Positions 53,267 to 62,439 of a stretch of 64,000 nt of DNA are shown here, in pieces. The stretch covers positions 176,962 through 240,961 of the forward strand of contig DAOUMS010000001.1 of the NCBI GenBank assembly GCA_034409565.1. Reading direction: 5' to 3'. This stretch comes from E44-bin89 sp034409565. GTDB lineage: Bacteria; Chloroflexota; Dehalococcoidia; Dehalococcoidales; RBG-16-60-22. The notes beneath the pieces are model-generated. The model worked only from the letters and a program-made list of their open reading frames with translations. It did not search any database and was not told the DNA's origin. The translations under genes and the position numbers were made by a program. Within the stretch, counting starts at the first letter, position 1, and every line of letters starts with the position of its first letter.

Positions 53267-54406
53267 CTATTTTTTGGTGCGGCTGGCGATAAAGCGCATG
53301 GCGCATTCGGCGGCATTGGATAGCAGTTTCTCCGCCTCGGCCATGGACTGCTCGAGCGTGATTGGTCCCGGGGCAATGCTGAGCACGGCATCAATTCCTT
53401 GGTCGAAGACCACCCGGCAATCGTCAGCTACCTCGCCCGCCAGCGCGATGACCGTGGCGCCGAATTTTTTGGCGGCCAGAGCTACGCCGGTGGGCACCTT
53501 GCCCATCGCTGACTGGCAGTCGATACGGCCCTCGGCGGTGAAGACGAGTTCCGCGCCTTTCAAATCGGCCACTAGATTGGTTGCCCTGATAACGACATCG
53601 ATTCCGGGCACCATTTTAGCTTTCAGAAAGACCATCAGCCCCAGTCCCAGCCCGCCGGCCGCCCCGGCCCCGGGTACTTCCCTGAGGTCGATATCAAGGT
53701 CTCTCTTGATAACGTCCGCGTAGTGCCCGAGCGCGGCGTCAAGCTGCTTCACCATCTCGGGAGTAGCGCCCTTCTGTGGGCCATAGATGGCGGAAGCCCC
53801 GCGAGGCCCGCAGAGCGGGTTGTTAACATCGGAGGCGAGGGTTACTTCAAAGTCGGCCAGCCGCGGGTCCATCTTGGCGGTGTCAATTCGCGCCAGCTTG
53901 GCCAGCGCGGCACCGCCAAAGGGGAGTTCTTTATCATCAGCGTCAAAAAACCTGGCACCGAGCGCCTGCGCCATGCCGGCACCACCGTCGTTGGTGGCGC
54001 TGCCGCCGACGCCGATAATCAGCTTCCGGCAGCCGTGGTCAAGTGCGGCGCAAATCAGCTCACCGGTGCCGTAGGTGGTGGTGACAAATGGGTTGCGCTT
54101 CTCCGGGGGCACCAGCGGCAGGCCCGAGGCGGAGGCCATCTCAATCACGGCGGTGGTCTTATCGCTCAGGATTCCCCAGTGGGCGTTTACCCTTTCCTGC
54201 AGTGGTCCGGTCACCTCCGTGGCCATCAGTTCGCCGCCGGTGGCATCCACCAGCGCCTGCACCGTACCCTCACCGCCGTCGGCCATTGGCTTCAGTACCG
54301 TTGCCGCATCCGGTAAGATGCGCTTCACGCCTGCCTCAATAGCCCGGGCCACTTCCAGAGCGGTCAGGTTTCCCTTAAATCCTTGGGGTGCAATGACTAT
54401 CTTCAT
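53267..54406 (-). CDS. Glycerate kinase, GlxK/GarK type
   Basis: A 379-residue glycerate 2-kinase of the class II family. The N-terminal MKIVIAPQGFKGNLTA, MADGGEGTVQALVDATGG, the GVGGSATNDGGAGMAQALGA and FTAEGRIDCQSAMGKVP regions are the family blocks. It phosphorylates glycerate, linking the reductase product to glycolysis. It lies between the Fe-S protein and the reductase on the same strand. Confidence 0.93.
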   Translation of the reverse strand: MKIVIAPQGFKGNLTALEVARAIEAGVKRILPDAATVLKPMADGGEGTVQALVDATGGELMATEVTGPLQERVNAHWGILSDKTTAVIEMASASGLPLVPPEKRNPFVTTTYGTGELICAALDHGCRKLIIGVGGSATNDGGAGMAQALGARFFDADDKELPFGGAALAKLARIDTAKMDPRLADFEVTLASDVNNPLCGPRGASAIYGPQKGATPEMVKQLDAALGHYADVIKRDLDIDLREVPGAGAAGGLGLGLMVFLKAKMVPGIDVVIRATNLVADLKGAELVFTAEGRIDCQSAMGKVPTGVALAAKKFGATVIALAGEVADDCRVVFDQGIDAVLSIAPGPITLEQSMAEAEKLLSNAAECAMRFIASRTKK

Positions 54407-54439
54407 GGCATCGCTCCAGTAGAGAATTGTTTGCTATGT

Positions 54440-55714
54440 TCAACCGTTGCCTTTGGCATTCCGGTAGGCTTCGTCGAGTAGTTCCACGATTTCAAGGACA
54501 GATATCGGCAGCTTCTGCTGACTTACGCCGCAGGCGAGCTGCATGATGCAGGCGGGGCAGCTTGAGACCAGCGTATCGGCGCCGGTCTTGGCTACGTTAC
54601 CCATCTTTCGTTCCAGCACTTTCTGGGATAAGTCGTAGTTCTTGAAGGCGTAGCTCCCGGCAGCGCCGCAGCACATATCCGACTCCGCCATGTCAACAAA
54701 CTCCACGCCCGGTATGCTCTTCAGTATGGTGCGTGGCTGGTTCTTTATTTTCTGATAGTGGGAGAGGTGGCAGGGGTCATGGAAGGTGACTTTTCTTTTA
54801 AGCTCGCCCATCTCGGTGTTCAGGCCGATGTCAACCAGGAATTCACTGATATCCCTGACTTTGCCGGCGAATTCCCTGGCCTTCTCCGCCCATTCCGGGT
54901 CATCGGCCAGCAGTTTGGTATAGTCTTTCAGGAAGGAACTGCAACTGGCACAGGGTGTGACGATGGCGTCTATCTTGAGCTTGCTGGCCAGCTCGATGTT
55001 TTTTCTGGCCAAATCCCGGGCTGATGCCATATCTCCGTAACCGGCGGCGGGCAGACCACAGCAGACGAAGTCGGGCACGGTGACGGCTGTCTGGTTCTTG
55101 TTGAGCACGCGAATCGTGGCCGCGGCCTTTTCTGGCGAGAAATTGGGCGCATAACAGCCAACGAAATAGGCAACGTGGTGTCTGGGTTTGGCTATCTTTT
55201 TCGCCACGCGCTTTATGGCGTCCATGCCTTTGCTGGCGGGCACTCTCGGCACCATCGCTTCCGCTTTTCCAGCATCACCGAGCAATCTGGTCAGCCCGGT
55301 CTTTCTGCCCAGGGCGCGCAGGCCGGTAACATCGGCCAGCCTGAGGAGCCGCGAAGCCCTGTAGAGCAATTCCGGGTCGGGCAGCAATTTTTGGAACAGC
55401 AGGCGCTGTAGCCATGGTTGCCCTTTCTGCCTGAGCAGCTCCTGCCTGGCCCGGAAAATGACTTCCCCGGTCTGCACACCGGGCGGGCAGTGCTCCGTGC
55501 AACCGTTACAGGTCAGGCAGTTGAATATCTGTTCATCCAGGTCGGACAGCTCCAGTCTTTTATCAAGAATGGCGCTGCGGAGCAGCGCCACCCGTCCCCG
55601 GGCACTGGCCCATTCTATTCCAGTTATTCTATAGGTAGGACAGCCTGGCAGGCAGAGCCCACATTTGTTGCATTTCTGTAAAACTTCCTCAAGTTCTTCA
55701 GCCACGGTTGGCAT
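54440..55714 (-). CDS. GlcF/LldE-type Fe-S subunit of a 2-hydroxyacid oxidase
   Basis: A 424-residue protein with two N-terminal [4Fe-4S] sites (CNKCGLCLPGCP and CLTCNGCTEHCP) and two C-terminal CCG domains (CCGLPAAG with CASC; CCGAAGSY with SCPAC). This is the electron-transfer subunit in glycolate/lactate oxidases. It follows the FAD subunit genes by 2 nt. Confidence 0.9.
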   Translation of the reverse strand: MPTVAEELEEVLQKCNKCGLCLPGCPTYRITGIEWASARGRVALLRSAILDKRLELSDLDEQIFNCLTCNGCTEHCPPGVQTGEVIFRARQELLRQKGQPWLQRLLFQKLLPDPELLYRASRLLRLADVTGLRALGRKTGLTRLLGDAGKAEAMVPRVPASKGMDAIKRVAKKIAKPRHHVAYFVGCYAPNFSPEKAAATIRVLNKNQTAVTVPDFVCCGLPAAGYGDMASARDLARKNIELASKLKIDAIVTPCASCSSFLKDYTKLLADDPEWAEKAREFAGKVRDISEFLVDIGLNTEMGELKRKVTFHDPCHLSHYQKIKNQPRTILKSIPGVEFVDMAESDMCCGAAGSYAFKNYDLSQKVLERKMGNVAKTGADTLVSSCPACIMQLACGVSQQKLPISVLEIVELLDEAYRNAKGNG

Positions 55715-55716
55715 AA

Positions 55717-57084
55717 TCAGTGTAACCCTCCTACCAGCCGACCCCGATTCAGAACATTTCTCGGGTCGAACTCAGTTCTCAGTCGCCTCATTAGTCGATA
55801 GTCGCTACGTGGCGGCAGAACGGACATCTCTTTTCGGAACGAGAGCGGTGCCGATTCAACGAGGAAGAACCCGCCCAGACCGGCGGCGGCCTTTTTCAGT
55901 ACGCCGGTGACGTTTACCAGCTTTTCTACCTCATCGGTCAGGTAGGTATAGAGTATGCCGCTGCCGCAGTGAGTCGTCATGCCGGTTTTTACGCCATGGC
56001 TGGCGCTTATTTTCTTCACCTGTTGCACCATATCTCCCAGCTTGCTGATGGGTACCGAGGCCTTGCCCTGAAAAGTGGCAGGACCGGCACCGAGCATTGC
56101 CTCATGGACATCGCAATACGCCGCCCAGGCACGGGACGCTTTTTCGCCTTCCAGTGTGATGGTTGTTTTCGCCTTGTTTGCCTCGGCGAGGGAGGCAATA
56201 TCCTTCCGGTGCCGCGCCACATCGCCCTTCGTGCCTTCAGAGTTGACGATTAAAAGCACCTCTCCGTTATTGAGGCTTGAGCCGACGGTTTCCGCCACAT
56301 TGTAACCGGCCACCGAGTCAACAAGCTCAATGGCGCTGGGCGTCAGTGGTGAGTTCAGCAGCCGGCCGACCATGCGGAAGGCGTCTTCAGGGTCGGAGAA
56401 GGTTATATAGAGACCTGTGCTCGCTTCCGGCGTGGGGAAGAGTCTCAGCACGGCCTCGGTGATGATGCCCAGGGTGCCCCATGAACCGATGTACATCCGG
56501 CACAGGTCTATACCGGCCACGTTCTTCATCGTCTTCCCGCCGGTATGGATGATGTCGCCGGTTGGGCTGACGACCGTGACGCCGAGAACAAGGTCGCGAA
56601 CTAGGCCATACATAGTCCTCCGCGGCCCGCTGGCATTGGTGGCGATTTCCCCGCCGATGGTCGAACGCTCCATATGGAATGGGTCCAGAGGGAAGAAGAG
56701 GTTCTCTTTCGCCAGTTGCTTCTGGAGCTCACCGTTGACCATGCCCGCCTGTATCTGGACGGTGAAATTGCTGGCATCGAACTCGATAATCTGGTTCATA
56801 TTTTTCAGGCAGACCACAGTGTCGGCCGCTTCCAGGCATGGCCCGGTCTGTTGCCTGGAGCCGCCTCCCCACGGGACCAGCGTGGTTCGGGACTCATTGG
56901 CCGCCCTGACGATATGTGCTACCTGCTCTGTTGAAGCGGGAAAGGCAACGGCTTTCGTGGGGATTCCATCAACCGTGTAGGGTGCGGTTGCTTTTTCGCC
57001 GGTCAGTATATTCTTGGCACCCACGATTTCGCTGAGCTTCTGATAGAATGCCTGCTTGTCCTGTGCAACGGTATCCCCCTTCAC
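55717..57084 (-). CDS. FAD-binding oxidase subunit, GlcE-like
   Basis: A 455-residue FAD-linked oxidase. The PP-type FAD loop is seen as TLVPWGGGSRQQTG and the GGEIATNASGPRRT block (residues about 95-160). The C-terminal substrate domain is present but shorter than in GlcD. It starts with GTG 57084, overlapping the glcD-like stop by 4 nt. Together with its neighbours it forms a glycolate or lactate oxidase. Confidence 0.87.
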   Translation of the reverse strand: MKGDTVAQDKQAFYQKLSEIVGAKNILTGEKATAPYTVDGIPTKAVAFPASTEQVAHIVRAANESRTTLVPWGGGSRQQTGPCLEAADTVVCLKNMNQIIEFDASNFTVQIQAGMVNGELQKQLAKENLFFPLDPFHMERSTIGGEIATNASGPRRTMYGLVRDLVLGVTVVSPTGDIIHTGGKTMKNVAGIDLCRMYIGSWGTLGIITEAVLRLFPTPEASTGLYITFSDPEDAFRMVGRLLNSPLTPSAIELVDSVAGYNVAETVGSSLNNGEVLLIVNSEGTKGDVARHRKDIASLAEANKAKTTITLEGEKASRAWAAYCDVHEAMLGAGPATFQGKASVPISKLGDMVQQVKKISASHGVKTGMTTHCGSGILYTYLTDEVEKLVNVTGVLKKAAAGLGGFFLVESAPLSFRKEMSVLPPRSDYRLMRRLRTEFDPRNVLNRGRLVGGLH

Positions 57085-58499
57085 CGCGCCACCCCTTCCT
57101 TTACTGGTCGCGGTGCTTCTGTCTCCGGTGGGAACATCTTCCCCGGGTTAAAAATATCATCAGGGTCAAAGACGTGCTTCACCTTGCGCATGGCGGCCAT
57201 ATCTGCCGGGTCAAACATATGGCCCATGGCATCCATCTTCTCCAGGCCGATGCCGTGCTCACCGGATATGGTACCGCCCATGGCGATACAGGCATCGAGG
57301 ATATCGGCTCCGGCCTTTTTTGCCGCTTCCTGTTCCTCCGGCTTATTGACGTCAAACAGAATCAAAGGGTGGAGGTTACCGTCACCGGCGTGGGCCACAT
57401 TGACGATGAGCACCTGGTACTGCTTGGACAGTTCGCCCACTTTATGGAGTGCTTCCGGTAGCTTATCACGTGGTACGGTCCCGTCGCATACAATGTAGGG
57501 GGGGCAGATTCTGGCTACCGACCCGAAGGCACCGCGGCGGCCTGCCCAGATGGCATCGCGTTCGGCGCTGGTCTGGGCGATGCGCAGTTCACGCACTTTA
57601 TTTTGCTGGCAGAAATGTGATATCTCCTGCACCTGCTTCTCCAGGGTATCAGACAGCCCGGCTACTTCAATCAGGAGAATGCCGGCGGCATCGGTGGGGT
57701 AACCGGCTTTCACGCTCTGCTCGATTACCCGGCAGATATTCTGGTCAAGAAGCTCCATAGCTTCGGGCACGATGCCGGCGCCAATGATGTCGGAGACGGA
57801 CTGACTGCAATCTTCAAGGTGGTCGAATATGGCCAGCATGGTTTGTGATGCTTCCGGTTTGGGAATGATATGCAGTGTCAACTTCGTGGCTATGCCCAGC
57901 ATTCCCTCTGAACCAATGAACAGGCCTCTTAAATCGTAGCCGGGGAAGTCTTCGGCGTAGTCTCCGATGTTTATCACCTCGCCATCGGCCAGAACGACTT
58001 CCATGCCGAAGACGTATTTGGAGGTAACTCCGTAGCGAAGGCACAGGGGGCCACCGGCGTTCTCACCGATGTTGCCGCCCATGGTGGAGGTTTTCTGGCT
58101 GGCCGGGTCGGGCGGGTAAAAATAGCCCAGCGGTGCCAGGGCGTTCTGCAAATCGAGATTGATCACTCCAGGCTCAACCACCGCCCTGCGGTCGGCGGTA
58201 TTTATCTCCAGAATTCGGTTCATGCGGCTGATTTCAAGGATTATACCCCCTTTAATCGGTATGGTGCCGCCGGATAGATTGGTGCCGGCACCACGAGGCA
58301 CTACCGGTATCTTTTCTCGATGCGCTATCTTCAGTATTGCCGAGACATCAGCCGTGCTGCGGGGCAAGACGATGACATCCGGCAGCTCCTGCCTCATGGT
58401 GGCATCATAGGAATAGGCGATTAAGTCTTTAAGGTCGGCCAGGACACCCTCTTTGCCGACTATCCTGGTTAAATCTTTGATAAGGCCCCGTGCCAGCAA
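57081..58499 (-). CDS. FAD-linked 2-hydroxyacid oxidase, GlcD-like
   Basis: A 472-residue flavoprotein of the GlcD/D-lactate dehydrogenase type. The FAD loop VPRGAGTNLSGGTIP, the GGNIGENAGGP block and the C-terminal VAHAGDGNLHPLILFD and GEHGIGLEK active-site segments are intact. The start is probably TTG 58499. It should oxidise glycolate, D-lactate or another 2-hydroxyacid; the exact substrate is open. Confidence 0.9.
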   Translation of the reverse strand: MLARGLIKDLTRIVGKEGVLADLKDLIAYSYDATMRQELPDVIVLPRSTADVSAILKIAHREKIPVVPRGAGTNLSGGTIPIKGGIILEISRMNRILEINTADRRAVVEPGVINLDLQNALAPLGYFYPPDPASQKTSTMGGNIGENAGGPLCLRYGVTSKYVFGMEVVLADGEVINIGDYAEDFPGYDLRGLFIGSEGMLGIATKLTLHIIPKPEASQTMLAIFDHLEDCSQSVSDIIGAGIVPEAMELLDQNICRVIEQSVKAGYPTDAAGILLIEVAGLSDTLEKQVQEISHFCQQNKVRELRIAQTSAERDAIWAGRRGAFGSVARICPPYIVCDGTVPRDKLPEALHKVGELSKQYQVLIVNVAHAGDGNLHPLILFDVNKPEEQEAAKKAGADILDACIAMGGTISGEHGIGLEKMDAMGHMFDPADMAAMRKVKHVFDPDDIFNPGKMFPPETEAPRPVKEGVAR

Positions 58500-58585
58500 G
58501 TTCTGTTTTGCCTCCTTCCCGTACAGGCTATGCCGTAGAGCGGTCAGTAATGCTGCGACCCGTTGGTATCCCCCGGGTTATTTGG

Positions 58586-59482
58586 CTAAAGCCTGGCCCA
58601 TGCCTCCATGAGGGTACGTTTGGCATTGGCCACCACCACATCCGGGTTTTGCCCGGCGAGCGGCTTGACCTCGAAGGCAACCACGTTCTGTTTTCCCTCG
58701 CCGATGTAACCGATTTCCATCAGGGCCTTTAAAAGCAGCTTTACTTCTTCAACATCATTTTCCCCGATGGCGAGGCCAAAGGGAGGGTGTTTGTCTCCGT
58801 AGGCAGGGTGGCTCTTGTCTTTCAGTATGCAGCTGCCGACATGCACGTGTGTCAGGTAATCTTTAGCTGTCTTGACCGCATGGTCAGGCGTTTCTTTAAG
58901 CAGCGGCAGATGACTGAGGTCGAGCATCAGGCCGAAGTTCGGATATTGTCTTTTCACCTCCCTGGCTACTTCCGCTGCCTCTACCGTGGGCCCGATGAGG
59001 CATTTCTTATCGTAATCACGGTCAAAGGTCTCCATGGTGATGTCGAGTTTCCCTTTGCTCTGCGCGTAGCTGCAAATCTGGCAAAGGGAGTCGACCAGCA
59101 GTTCCTTTGCCTGGCTGTATTTCTCCTTGGCCGGTGCCGGCCCGCTGAGCACGGCCAGCTTTTTGGCACCTATCATAATGGCTTCATTGATACCCGTTTT
59201 AATCATGGAGATGGCAGCCTCCCGCTGCTGTGGTACCACGCTATTGAGGTCGAGGTTGTTATTCCGCAGCAGCGGCTGACCAGCATAACCGATAACCAGA
59301 TGGCTTGCCTGGAGTATCTGCATTACCTCGTCCCTGATTTCCTTCGGAATCAAGGTGATTTCGATGGCACCGAAAAATGCGTCCTCGGCAATCTTTCTGA
59401 TGGACTCAACCGTATCCATCTCTGGGTAGGCCATCAGTTGCACGATGCCGACCTTCATATAAGAGTGCAGGTTATCTATCAT
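58586..59482 (-). CDS. TIM-barrel sugar phosphate isomerase/epimerase-like protein
   Basis: A 298-residue xylose-isomerase-like barrel (AP_endonuc_2 type). The metal-binding acids and histidines are seen in MLDLSHLPLLKE, HVHVGSC and the later EVKPLAG. A member of this family, hydroxypyruvate isomerase, would fit next to the oxidase, kinase and reductase, but the substrate is inference. GGAG before ATG 59482 is inside the preceding small ORF end. Confidence 0.8.
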   Translation of the reverse strand: MIDNLHSYMKVGIVQLMAYPEMDTVESIRKIAEDAFFGAIEITLIPKEIRDEVMQILQASHLVIGYAGQPLLRNNNLDLNSVVPQQREAAISMIKTGINEAIMIGAKKLAVLSGPAPAKEKYSQAKELLVDSLCQICSYAQSKGKLDITMETFDRDYDKKCLIGPTVEAAEVAREVKRQYPNFGLMLDLSHLPLLKETPDHAVKTAKDYLTHVHVGSCILKDKSHPAYGDKHPPFGLAIGENDVEEVKLLLKALMEIGYIGEGKQNVVAFEVKPLAGQNPDVVVANAKRTLMEAWARL

Positions 59483-59488
59483 AGTAAC

Positions 59489-59683
59489 TTACTCCTTCGG
59501 GAAATTTTCTGGAGTGTAATGTGTATTTACACCGGGATAAGCGGTGAAAGGGCACGCTGCGGCGGGGTACTTTCTAAAGGCACTGCTATCGGGTTCGATT
59601 TCTCTCTTAAGGATGCCAGAGTTGACTGAAATACCGTTGGCCGATGTCTGGATGACGGCTTCGGTTCCTGGTATCCTGCTCAT
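59489..59683 (-). CDS. Uncertain 64-residue ORF before the isomerase
   Basis: A small frame that starts with ATG 59683 behind AGAGG, shortly after a consensus promoter, and ends 6 nt before the isomerase. The product is proline-rich at its end (YTPENFP). No family was recognised. It could be a real leader gene or only untranslated leader. Confidence 0.35.
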   Translation of the reverse strand: MSRIPGTEAVIQTSANGISVNSGILKREIEPDSSAFRKYPAAACPFTAYPGVNTHYTPENFPKE

Positions 59684-59726
59684 ACGTTACCTCTGTGTAG
59701 CTGTGCAACAGGGGGCGCTCAACTCA

Positions 59727-59755
59727 AATATAGCATAGCACCTATATGGCGTCAA
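59727..59755 (-). promoter_or_regulatory. Predicted promoter of the isomerase-glcDEF-glxK region
   Basis: On the minus strand TTGACG (59750-59755) and TATATT (59727-59732) are 17 nt apart, just after larA. It separates the oxidase operon from the larA unit. Confidence 0.6.
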
Positions 59756-59764
59756 GAAAAGTAC

Positions 59765-61030
59765 TTACTCTTCCAGCAGGGGGAAGATGAGGGGGCCTTC
59801 CGGAATTACGGTGATTTCGGCATTTTCTCCCATAGCGGAAAAGGCCCTCTCTAGGCCGTCCTCGACCGTGCTGATTGGCGTTATCATCATGTCACGGACG
59901 ACGCACTCATCCAGGTTTGAGACGAGGTAAATATCCTGTTTGAGCTGAGTGCGGGCCAGGACCTGGTTCTCCCACTGGACGCCGACAGGCTCTTCCCGTT
60001 TTACCTTCCGTATCACCTCTTTGGGAGAATCAACCGAGCGGTGAAGTTCCAGGAAAGCTTCCGGACCGATGCCGGTGCTGCACGATGAGGCCGCGATTAT
60101 TATGCCACCGTCGCGGGTAACCTGCGCGGCAGTGTCAATGCCCTTGCAGGTCTGGTACAGGTCCAGGTCAAGCGGTGCCCCGCTGTTGGTGGTTATGGTG
60201 ATGTCGGCTCTCTGAGTCACTTTAACGCCCGCGATTTCCCCCTCTATCTGGCAGCCTCTTTCATGTGCCTGGAATGGGTGGCCGGCAACAACGTGTGTTA
60301 TCTTCCTGTCTTTATTGAGCAGTACATTGACGATAAAGTTGAGCTTGGCCATCCGTGCCTGTTCCACGAGGTCCTCGTGCAGCGGATTTCCTTTCAGAAT
60401 GCCGGTGCGTGTTTTGGGGTGCTCTATCATCTGGTAGCTGTGGTTATGGTAGGCGGAACGCACGCTGAACACTCCCGGGGCGATGCTCTTCCGCCCCCCG
60501 GAAAAGCCGGCAAAGAAGTGTGGCTCGATAAAGCCGGTGCTGATGCGGAAATCGGCGGCAATGACGCGGCGGTTGATATCCACTGGTGTGCCCCGTGAAG
60601 TGGTGCCGATATATATGGTGTCATTCACATCGTGGTTGACAACTTTATAACTGGCCACGATGTCTTTGCCCAGTTTCCTGGCCAGTTCGTCCTTATTCAG
60701 CGGCGGGTGCAGGCCGAGGGCGACGATGATGGTGATGTTTTCTCGCGGCACCGTGCTTTCCAGCTCGGCGAGCAGGGGCGGCAGGATGCGGTCATCGGGG
60801 CAGGGCCGGGTATTGTCGGTGGCTATCACTACCACCTTATCGCTCGGTTTCACCAGGTCGCGCAGCGGCGGCGAGCCTATGGGCGAGCGCAGGCTCTGGG
60901 TGATGGCGGCGCCTTCATCGGCCAGGCTCCGGGCATCCTGTCTGGTGAGGACACAGACAATGTTCCTGGTTGGTATCTGAGCCTTTATGGTGCCTTCCCC
61001 GAAGGGTAATTCAATCTCGGTCAGTTTCAT
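59765..61030 (-). CDS. larA: LarA-type nickel-pincer racemase
   Basis: A 421-residue LarA-family enzyme. His108 (LGLHPP), His171 (IEPHFFAG), Lys181 (GGRKSIAPG) and His195/197 correspond to the residues that act in catalysis and hold the nickel-pincer cofactor in lactate racemase. The cofactor synthesis genes larBCE are not in the window. Homologues racemise lactate, malate or other 2-hydroxyacids. It follows the unknown paralogue 1 after 65 nt. Confidence 0.9.
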   Translation of the reverse strand: MKLTEIELPFGEGTIKAQIPTRNIVCVLTRQDARSLADEGAAITQSLRSPIGSPPLRDLVKPSDKVVVIATDNTRPCPDDRILPPLLAELESTVPRENITIIVALGLHPPLNKDELARKLGKDIVASYKVVNHDVNDTIYIGTTSRGTPVDINRRVIAADFRISTGFIEPHFFAGFSGGRKSIAPGVFSVRSAYHNHSYQMIEHPKTRTGILKGNPLHEDLVEQARMAKLNFIVNVLLNKDRKITHVVAGHPFQAHERGCQIEGEIAGVKVTQRADITITTNSGAPLDLDLYQTCKGIDTAAQVTRDGGIIIAASSCSTGIGPEAFLELHRSVDSPKEVIRKVKREEPVGVQWENQVLARTQLKQDIYLVSNLDECVVRDMMITPISTVEDGLERAFSAMGENAEITVIPEGPLIFPLLEE

Positions 61031-61095
61031 TCCGGCGCTGTCCCCTGAGTTCAGAATAGTTTTAGGCCGTGATTACGACTGGCCATGAAATCGGT

Positions 61096-61713
61096 TTATT
61101 TGCCGGCGGCTTTTGCCAGCAGCTTGGCGGCACGCACCGGATTAAAGATGCCGCAGGTACAGTTCGGTGTCATCACTCTGGCGGCCTCCTCCGGAGTTTT
61201 CTGTCCCGCCCTGACCTCTTCAATCATAGCCTTGACCAGGTTGGCGGAAATCATGGCGTGGCCGCACATGGTGGCAACTTCGAGAATTTCATTGGGGGGC
61301 AGTTTTTCTGTCTTCCCCCAGATGCCGAGCGAGAAGTTGGCCGTGTGGTGTTTCAGTCCGGCCTCTTCCAGGCACCGGTTCACCGTTTCGAAGATGCCAC
61401 TCACCACCACCGAAAGTCCCAGGTCTGCTTCTTTGAGGTCTTTCAGCGCTCCCGCCAGCGACTGCGGGTTATCAAATACGGCATGTGTATCGCCGCGGGT
61501 ATCGGTGATGATTTCCTCGGGCGGGTATTCATACATGCTGCCCTTGGTCTCACAGCCGATATTCACCGGATTATGCCGGAGGCAAATACGCAGGAACTCC
61601 TGTAACTTCGGGACGTAATCAGTATCGTTGATACCGATGGCCTTGAGCATCATGATAACGTAGTCCCCGCGCAGGCTCTCCGCTGTGCCGCGACGGTGCA
61701 GTGTATGTGTCAT
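61096..61713 (-). CDS. Unknown CxCG/MCGH family, copy 1
   Basis: A 205-residue protein of a family I do not recognise. It opens MTHTLHRRGT and has MCGH at 149-152 and the CTCGIFNP motif at about 185-192, which also occur in the two neighbouring copies. Cys150, Cys185 and Cys187 are the only cysteines shared by all three, which suggests metal or cluster binding (inference). The last 110 residues match copy 3 at about 75 percent by hand count, and the first 95 at about 50 percent. This copy stands alone, with no ferredoxin partner directly before it. Confidence 0.75.
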   Translation of the reverse strand: MTHTLHRRGTAESLRGDYVIMMLKAIGINDTDYVPKLQEFLRICLRHNPVNIGCETKGSMYEYPPEEIITDTRGDTHAVFDNPQSLAGALKDLKEADLGLSVVVSGIFETVNRCLEEAGLKHHTANFSLGIWGKTEKLPPNEILEVATMCGHAMISANLVKAMIEEVRAGQKTPEEAARVMTPNCTCGIFNPVRAAKLLAKAAGK

Positions 61714-61751
61714 CTGCTTACTCCTTGAACCCGGGCAGACTGCTGTAATAA

Positions 61752-61781
61752 AGTACTACCCATTATACAATGGGTAGTACT
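61752..61781. repeat. 13-bp perfect inverted repeat between copies 2 and 1
   Basis: AGTACTACCCATT, a 4-nt loop, and its exact complement. On the minus strand the loop region reads TATAAT, so it could be a hairpin that dampens read-through into copy 1 and larA, or a promoter with a built-in operator. The -35 match is poor. Confidence 0.6.
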
Positions 61782-61815
61782 GGCACTGCACTATTTGCTT
61801 TAGGAGCACGGGCAG

Positions 61816-62439
61816 CTATTTCTTGGCCATGGCGGCCAGCAGCTCGGCGGCCCGTTTCGGGTTGAAGATGCCGCAGGCACACTGAGGTGAAAGCACTTTG
61901 GCTGCTTCTTCAGGAGTCTTTCGCCCGGCTTTTATCTCGTCCACCATGGACTTCACCAGGTTGGAAGCCACCATGGAGTGGCCACACATGGTAGTGACTT
62001 CTTGGACTTCTTTGGATGGCAGCTTCTTGGTGTTGCCCCAGATACCTCCCGAGAAATCAACCGAGTGTGGCTTGAGCCCGGCTTTTTCACAGATACAGTC
62101 TACTGAGTCGAACGGACCACTGACCACCACGGACATTCCCAGGTCAGCGTCTTTGAGGTCCTGCAAGACTTTAGTTGCCGTATCGCTATCGGTGAAAACG
62201 CCATGCACAATGCTGGTGCTAGAAACCTTGGACAATATGTCGTCCATATTGGAATTAAATATATTGCCACTCTGCATGTCACCGGCGTTGACCGGATTAT
62301 GGCGCATCATTATCCTCAGGAACTCGCGCATTTTTTCGTCAGCCCCGTTCTCGTTAAACCTCTTGGCGGCCATACACAGGAAAATAAAGTCTTTATCTAA
62401 GCTCTCTTTACTTCCCTGACGGTGCAAAGTATGTGTCAT
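61816..62439 (-). CDS. Unknown CxCG/MCGH family, copy 2
   Basis: A 207-residue relative of the other two copies, the most divergent in residues 20-95. MTHTLHR, MCGH and CACGIFNP are kept. The start ATG 62439 adjoins the stop of the ferredoxin-like gene (TAAATG), with AAGGAGG inside that gene end, so the two are coupled. It is followed by the 13-bp inverted repeat. Confidence 0.75.
   Translation of the reverse strand: MTHTLHRQGSKESLDKDFIFLCMAAKRFNENGADEKMREFLRIMMRHNPVNAGDMQSGNIFNSNMDDILSKVSSTSIVHGVFTDSDTATKVLQDLKDADLGMSVVVSGPFDSVDCICEKAGLKPHSVDFSGGIWGNTKKLPSKEVQEVTTMCGHSMVASNLVKSMVDEIKAGRKTPEEAAKVLSPQCACGIFNPKRAAELLAAMAKK

Noticed and set aside
52587..53723. Open frame of 378 codons on the plus strand opposite the reductase and glycerate kinase
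   Set aside because: It crosses two real minus-strand genes and their gap, and reads as non-protein-like sequence.
58787..59629. Open frame of 280 codons opposite the isomerase
   Set aside because: It is antisense to a conserved barrel gene, with no start signal.
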